The translations under genes and the position numbers were made by a program. A DNA stretch of 48,570 nucleotides. Source: an uncultured Acidimicrobiales bacterium (GTDB lineage: Bacteria > Actinomycetota > Acidimicrobiia > Acidimicrobiales > SHLQ01). Each line of letters begins with the position of its first letter. The stretch's first letter is position 1. Of this stretch, positions 44,854 through 48,570 are shown one piece after another. The stretch lies in NCBI GenBank assembly GCA_937922235.1, contig CAKZVC010000003.1:1-48570 (forward strand). Direction: 5' to 3'. The notes beneath the pieces were generated by a model. It ran no database searches. It worked only from the letters and a program-made list of their open reading frames with translations, and had not been told where the DNA came from.

Positions 44854-45945
44854 TCAAAAGACGATCACACTTCTCGCCACGGTGCCGTTGAGCATGTTGG
44901 CGAACGCATCATTGATTTCGTCGAGCCCGACCCTGTCCGTAATCATGTCATCGAGCGGCAATGCGCCGGCCATATAGCGATCAACAAGATCGGGCATGTC
45001 GATCCGGAAACGGTTCGACCCCATATTCGACCCTTGGAGCGTCTTCTCCATGAGCAACTCAGTGGGGTCGATCTCGAGCCGTTGGTTCTCGGGCACCATG
45101 CCGATGATCGTGGCGAAGCCGCCGTTCGCGAGCATCTGGAATGACTGTTCGCTTGTGTCCTTACGCCCGAGCGCTTCGAAGGAGTAGTCGACGCCGCCTC
45201 CCGTGAGGTCCTGAACGGCCTCGACGGGGTCGGTCTCGGCGGCGTTGATGAGATGAGTTGCCCCGAAGCTACGTGCGGTCTGAAGCTTGTCCTGACTCAC
45301 GTCGATTGCGATGATCTTCGACGCCCCAGCGGCGACGGCACCGAGAATTGCCGACAGCCCCACTCCCCCGCAGCCAATGACCGCGGCACTCGCACCAAGA
45401 GGAACGTCGGCGGTGTTCACGACGGCTCCGAACCCGGTCATCACAGCGCAACCGATCAACGCCGCACGATCGAGGGGCATGTCCTTGCGAATCTTCACTA
45501 CCGCTCGATCGCTCACCAGCATCGTGTCGGCGTAGGAACCAAGGGCGTACAGCTGGCCAAGATCACCGTCGGCATCGCGAAGCCGGGCGGGTGCCCCTGC
45601 TGTCCGTTCGGCATTGGGCTGTTCGCACAACACTGGCCGACCAGTGATGCAGTAGCGACAGCCGCCACAAGCAACCGACATGCACGTAATCACGTGATCA
45701 CCAGGCTCGACGTAGTCGACTCCGGGACCGACGGCTTCGACTACTCCTGCAGATTCGTGTCCGGGCACAACTGGCAACGCACAGCTGTAGTGGCCGTTCA
45801 TGAAGTGATAGTCGGAGTGGCACACGCCGGCAGCAGCAGTCGAAATGCGAACTTCCCCGGGCCCAGGATCATCAACCTCGATCTCTTCAATGCTGAGTGG
45901 AGCATTGACCTCTCGAAGCACTGCGGCCTTCGCCGTAATGGTCAT
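44854..45945 (-). CDS. zinc-dependent medium-chain alcohol dehydrogenase
   Basis: A 363-residue MDR enzyme with both zinc sites: catalytic Cys in GVCHSDYH, His in VVPGHESAG and Cys in LIGCAVMTG, plus the four structural cysteines in ACGGCRYCITGRPVLC. The Rossmann motif is AVIGCGGVGLSAILGAV, with Asp after it (IIAIDVS), favouring NAD(H). It resembles class III-like and aryl or primary alcohol dehydrogenases; substrate is not determined. Its ATG overlaps the stop of the LLM oxidoreductase by four bases. Confidence 0.9.
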   Translation of the reverse strand: MTITAKAAVLREVNAPLSIEEIEVDDPGPGEVRISTAAAGVCHSDYHFMNGHYSCALPVVPGHESAGVVEAVGPGVDYVEPGDHVITCMSVACGGCRYCITGRPVLCEQPNAERTAGAPARLRDADGDLGQLYALGSYADTMLVSDRAVVKIRKDMPLDRAALIGCAVMTGFGAVVNTADVPLGASAAVIGCGGVGLSAILGAVAAGASKIIAIDVSQDKLQTARSFGATHLINAAETDPVEAVQDLTGGGVDYSFEALGRKDTSEQSFQMLANGGFATIIGMVPENQRLEIDPTELLMEKTLQGSNMGSNRFRIDMPDLVDRYMAGALPLDDMITDRVGLDEINDAFANMLNGTVARSVIVF

Positions 45946-46958
45946 GAGAAGTGCACCATCACGTCTTCGGCGAAGCGCTCGATCATCTCGAGCGTCTCCG
46001 ACTGCGGCAATCCAAAGTTCGCGTTGATAATCACCCGGTCGACGTCGAGCTCGTCATACACCGCGAGCTTCTCGACCATTTCGTCGGCGGTGCAGATCAG
46101 CAGGCTCTCGCCGAGCTCCTCAGCTGTCTGGGTACGTGGCAGCGTGCGAATCATCCCAGCATCCACAAGCCCTGGCCCGGTGTACACGTTGTCGAACCGG
46201 CTGTAATAGCTCTGGGCTGCGTCGAGGTAACGCTGCCTGTCGGCAGCGGACTCGGCGAGGTATCCAACTCGCGACAGGCTGATCGTGAGGTGCTCGCCGT
46301 CAGCGCCGAGGGCCGTCTTTGCGGTCTTGTGAGCGGTGACTTGATCGACAAGCATCTGGTGATTCCCCGAAAGCGCTGTTGTTTGAATATGGAAGCCTCG
46401 TTTGGTCGACGCCTCGATTCCTGCAGGGTTCATCACGGCCATCATGATCTGGGGCCGGTCGGGGGCCACTGGCCGCGGCATGATCGTCAGCGGCTCAAAC
46501 TGGTAGTACTGCCCGTTCCACGAGACTTCTTCTTGGGTAAGAAGCGCCTCGAGTACATCGAGCGACTCGTCGAACCGCTCACGGGTTTCGTCCATTGGGA
46601 CGCCGAGGCGTTCCATCTCGAACGGGAACGCCCCACGGCCGACGCCAGCAAGCAATCGACCCTCGGTAAAGATGTCGGCCACCACGAGCTCACCAGCCAA
46701 GATGCGCATGTCGTGCAGCGGCAGCACTACAACCGACGTCATGATCTTGATCTGTTTGGTGTGGGCGGCGATTTTGACGGCGAACTGCAGCGGAGCCGGA
46801 TTCATTAGGCAGTTGATGAGGTGATGTTCGGTGAGACCGACTGCGTCGTAGCCGAGCCGATCGGCCAAGACCGCCTGTTCGATCATGTCGGCGTAGACCC
46901 GATCGCCGCCGTACGACTTATCTGGATAGTCCGCCGAGAGTTGGATGCTGAACTTCAC
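45942..46958 (-). CDS. LLM-class (luciferase-like) flavin or F420-dependent oxidoreductase
   Basis: A 338-residue TIM-barrel protein of the bacterial luciferase superfamily: FSIQLSADYPDK, VGLTEHHLINCLMNPAPLQF, IKIMTSVVVLPLHDMRILAGE and LLAGVGRGAFPFEMERLGV. Whether it uses FMN or F420 cannot be told from sequence. I choose the GTG at 46958, where family similarity begins, over the ATG at 47000. Paired with the alcohol dehydrogenase by an ATGA overlap, suggesting a joint oxidation route. Confidence 0.88.
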   Translation of the reverse strand: MKFSIQLSADYPDKSYGGDRVYADMIEQAVLADRLGYDAVGLTEHHLINCLMNPAPLQFAVKIAAHTKQIKIMTSVVVLPLHDMRILAGELVVADIFTEGRLLAGVGRGAFPFEMERLGVPMDETRERFDESLDVLEALLTQEEVSWNGQYYQFEPLTIMPRPVAPDRPQIMMAVMNPAGIEASTKRGFHIQTTALSGNHQMLVDQVTAHKTAKTALGADGEHLTISLSRVGYLAESAADRQRYLDAAQSYYSRFDNVYTGPGLVDAGMIRTLPRTQTAEELGESLLICTADEMVEKLAVYDELDVDRVIINANFGLPQSETLEMIERFAEDVMVHFS

Positions 46959-47020
46959 CCGTCCATCTTCGCAGAGTTCCTGAACGTTTGACCAGGGCAT
47001 TGGTCAGCTAGGTTTCGCTC

Positions 47021-48570
47021 GTGCCCATTCCCGACGATTTTCAGGTAGCGAAGGGTGACAGCGTCGGGCTTTGCGTAGTTCCTGACCTTGGGATTTCCAT
47101 TGCGACCGTGTCCGATCGTTGGACTATTCCGTGCGCTTCACAAGACGAGATGCGTAGCGTCGTTGCGCTTCTCGATGAACACGCTCCTCGATGGACGTGG
47201 TGGGATCGAACCACGTCTGACTCGCTCGTACGTGTCGGCATCGCCGTCGACCGCTGTTGGGATGTGCTGACCGTCCATCGACTTCTGATGGGAGGATGGC
47301 GGACCTCGATCGCCGAGGTATGGGCGGCGCTCAACGGACTAGACCCCGAGCAGATCCCGAGCCTGGGTCAACTCGGTTTGCTCGATGGGCCAGTCGATGC
47401 AGGCGACCTCGACGTCGCAGTTCGAGGCGACGGGCACCTCCAGCCAGAGTGGGTCGCGGGAGCATGGGCTAGCTCGCTTGAGCGGGCGAGCGTGTGGGCG
47501 CAGCTGGCTATCCACTCAGCGGCCCAACAGCACGACACGATTACGCAGAGACCTGACGGACAGCGCTGTCTGTCGACCGCCCGCTCTGAGTCGCTGGCCG
47601 AGTTCATGTGTGCCGAGCTGGCGTATGGGGGCCTTCCCGTCGACGTGCCCGAGGCAGAGCGCATCGTGAGCGACGCTGCTGGGCCCCGCCCCAGAACCTA
47701 CGCGGAGGAAGACGAAATCAGGGCGGTGCGAGACCGGGACGTTTTGCAACACCTCAGCGCTCCCCAGCCGGTCAACCTGCGCAACCCGAACGACGTGAAG
47801 TCGATGCTTCGCCGCGAAGGGCTCGATGTGGAGAACACCCGGGCGTGGCGCCTCGAAGAGCTACGCGGTTCTCACCCGATCATCGATGCGCTCTTGCGGT
47901 GGCGCAAGGATGAGCGGATCGCCACGACCTACGGCTATCGCTGGCTCGACGACCACGTGCAGGACGGACGGCTCCGAGGCGAATGGTCGAGCAGCGACGG
48001 CGCAGCCGGCCGTATGACTGCGTCCGCTGGCCTGCACAACTTGCCAACCGAAATGCGCACCGCTGTCGCCGCTGCCCCGGGCTATCGATTCGTGCGAGCT
48101 GATCTTGGCCAGGTCGAGCCACGGGTGCTCGCCGCCGTGTCAAAAGACGAAACGTTCATCACCGCAACTCAAGCCGACGATCTCTACCAGGTAGTTGCCG
48201 ACCAACTGCGCGTCGATCGGCAGGTCGCCAAGTTGGCGGTCTTGGGCGCAATGTACGGCGCAACGACCGGTGAGTCAGCGCACGTACTCCCCAAGCTCCA
48301 CAAGAGCTACCCCGTCGCGATGGGCATGCTAGATACCGCTGCAGAAGCCGGCCGCAACCGCCAGACGGTCACCACGTCAGGAGGGCGGACGATCCGGACC
48401 GGGTATGGCACCGGGACCGATGGAGACCTCGACGGAGCCCGCTCTGCCGCAGAGTCTCGAGGCCGCTTTGCCCGCAATGCGCTCATTCAGGGGGCCGCAG
48501 CGGAGTTCTTTAAGGTGTGGGCGATCATTGTTCGTCGCCGCGGACGCCCGCTGGGGGCCGAGGTCGTGTT
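47021..48570 (+). CDS. compact 3'-5' exonuclease-like/family A DNA polymerase, 3' partial
   Basis: The frame is open from the GTG at 47021 to the window end (516 codons). The N-terminal part (about 1-190) resembles a degenerate 3'-5' exonuclease; no Asp-Glu pair of an active site is obvious. The C-terminal part is a family A polymerase: motif A region RADLGQVEPRVLAAVSKDE, motif B (O-helix) RQVAKLAVLGAMYGA and the RFARNALIQGAAAEFFK segment. There is no 5' nuclease domain, so it is not full PolA. It fits the shorter actinobacterial 'bifunctional 3'-5' exonuclease/DNA polymerase'. Motif C lies beyond the window. Confidence 0.85.
   Translation, partial: MPIPDDFQVAKGDSVGLCVVPDLGISIATVSDRWTIPCASQDEMRSVVALLDEHAPRWTWWDRTTSDSLVRVGIAVDRCWDVLTVHRLLMGGWRTSIAEVWAALNGLDPEQIPSLGQLGLLDGPVDAGDLDVAVRGDGHLQPEWVAGAWASSLERASVWAQLAIHSAAQQHDTITQRPDGQRCLSTARSESLAEFMCAELAYGGLPVDVPEAERIVSDAAGPRPRTYAEEDEIRAVRDRDVLQHLSAPQPVNLRNPNDVKSMLRREGLDVENTRAWRLEELRGSHPIIDALLRWRKDERIATTYGYRWLDDHVQDGRLRGEWSSSDGAAGRMTASAGLHNLPTEMRTAVAAAPGYRFVRADLGQVEPRVLAAVSKDETFITATQADDLYQVVADQLRVDRQVAKLAVLGAMYGATTGESAHVLPKLHKSYPVAMGMLDTAAEAGRNRQTVTTSGGRTIRTGYGTGTDGDLDGARSAAESRGRFARNALIQGAAAEFFKVWAIIVRRRGRPLGAEVV

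Overview
The window is a gene-dense, high-GC stretch with many GTG starts and 4-bp ATGA stop/start overlaps. The gene content points to an actinobacterium, and by inference a marine Acidimicrobiia (Ilumatobacter-like) lineage: a compact 3'-5' exonuclease/family A DNA polymerase, an LLM-class oxidoreductase, MoxR/DUF58/VWA genes, actinobacterial-style acyl-CoA carboxylase subunits, and a giant cadherin/lamin-tail surface protein. The taxonomic guess rests on recalled family distributions, not on a search. I see no tRNA, rRNA, CRISPR array, intact insertion sequence or phage. No stretch over 300 bases lacks a gene.

Layout. 1-2.8 kb: Asp/Glu racemase-family end, DUF1905, a MalY/PatB-like PLP enzyme and thiopurine methyltransferase. 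2.8-4.3 kb: SRPBCC and DUF808 membrane protein. 4.3-7.9 kb (minus): a tightly coupled three-gene operon of a non-canonical M19 dipeptidase-like protein, an unrecognised 555-residue protein and a DUF3726 protein; its downstream end is rich in a GGGGTC(A/T)GACCCC palindrome. 7.9-10.3 kb (minus): copper export, copA then copZ. 10.5-15.5 kb (plus): a five-gene operon of membrane-anchored HtrA-like protease, MoxR ATPase, DUF58 and two VWA proteins. 15.5-19.1 kb: class II dihydroorotase, DUF2071 and a degenerate trypsin-like protein. 19.2-24.6 kb (minus): acyl-CoA carboxylase beta, alpha and an AtuA-like protein, resembling the acyclic terpene (Atu) module. 24.7-28.3 kb: sulfurtransferase, alpha/beta hydrolase and SulP transporter. 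28.3-28.6 kb: a pair of identical 46-bp hairpins around a structured spacer. 28.6-34.5 kb: aldehyde dehydrogenase (minus), then a promoter, tandem glycine riboswitch and terminator ahead of gcvT-gcvP. 34.5-42.7 kb: AA_synth-family protein and a 2,498-residue HD-GYP/cadherin/lamin-tail protein. 42.7-48.6 kb: RsmJ-like methyltransferase, SHMT-like enzyme, zinc alcohol dehydrogenase plus LLM oxidoreductase (minus), and the start of a polymerase running off the end.

How the parts work together. Glycine metabolism is the clearest theme: the riboswitch should let glycine turn on its own cleavage (gcvT, gcvP), though gcvH is not here. The most unusual items are the HD-GYP giant, whose predicted topology joins a cytoplasmic cyclic-dinucleotide phosphodiesterase-type domain to a roughly 2,100-residue ectodomain; the M19-like/555-residue/DUF3726 operon; the dispersed palindrome that also sits inside reading frames; and the protease-like protein that has lost two of its three catalytic residues.
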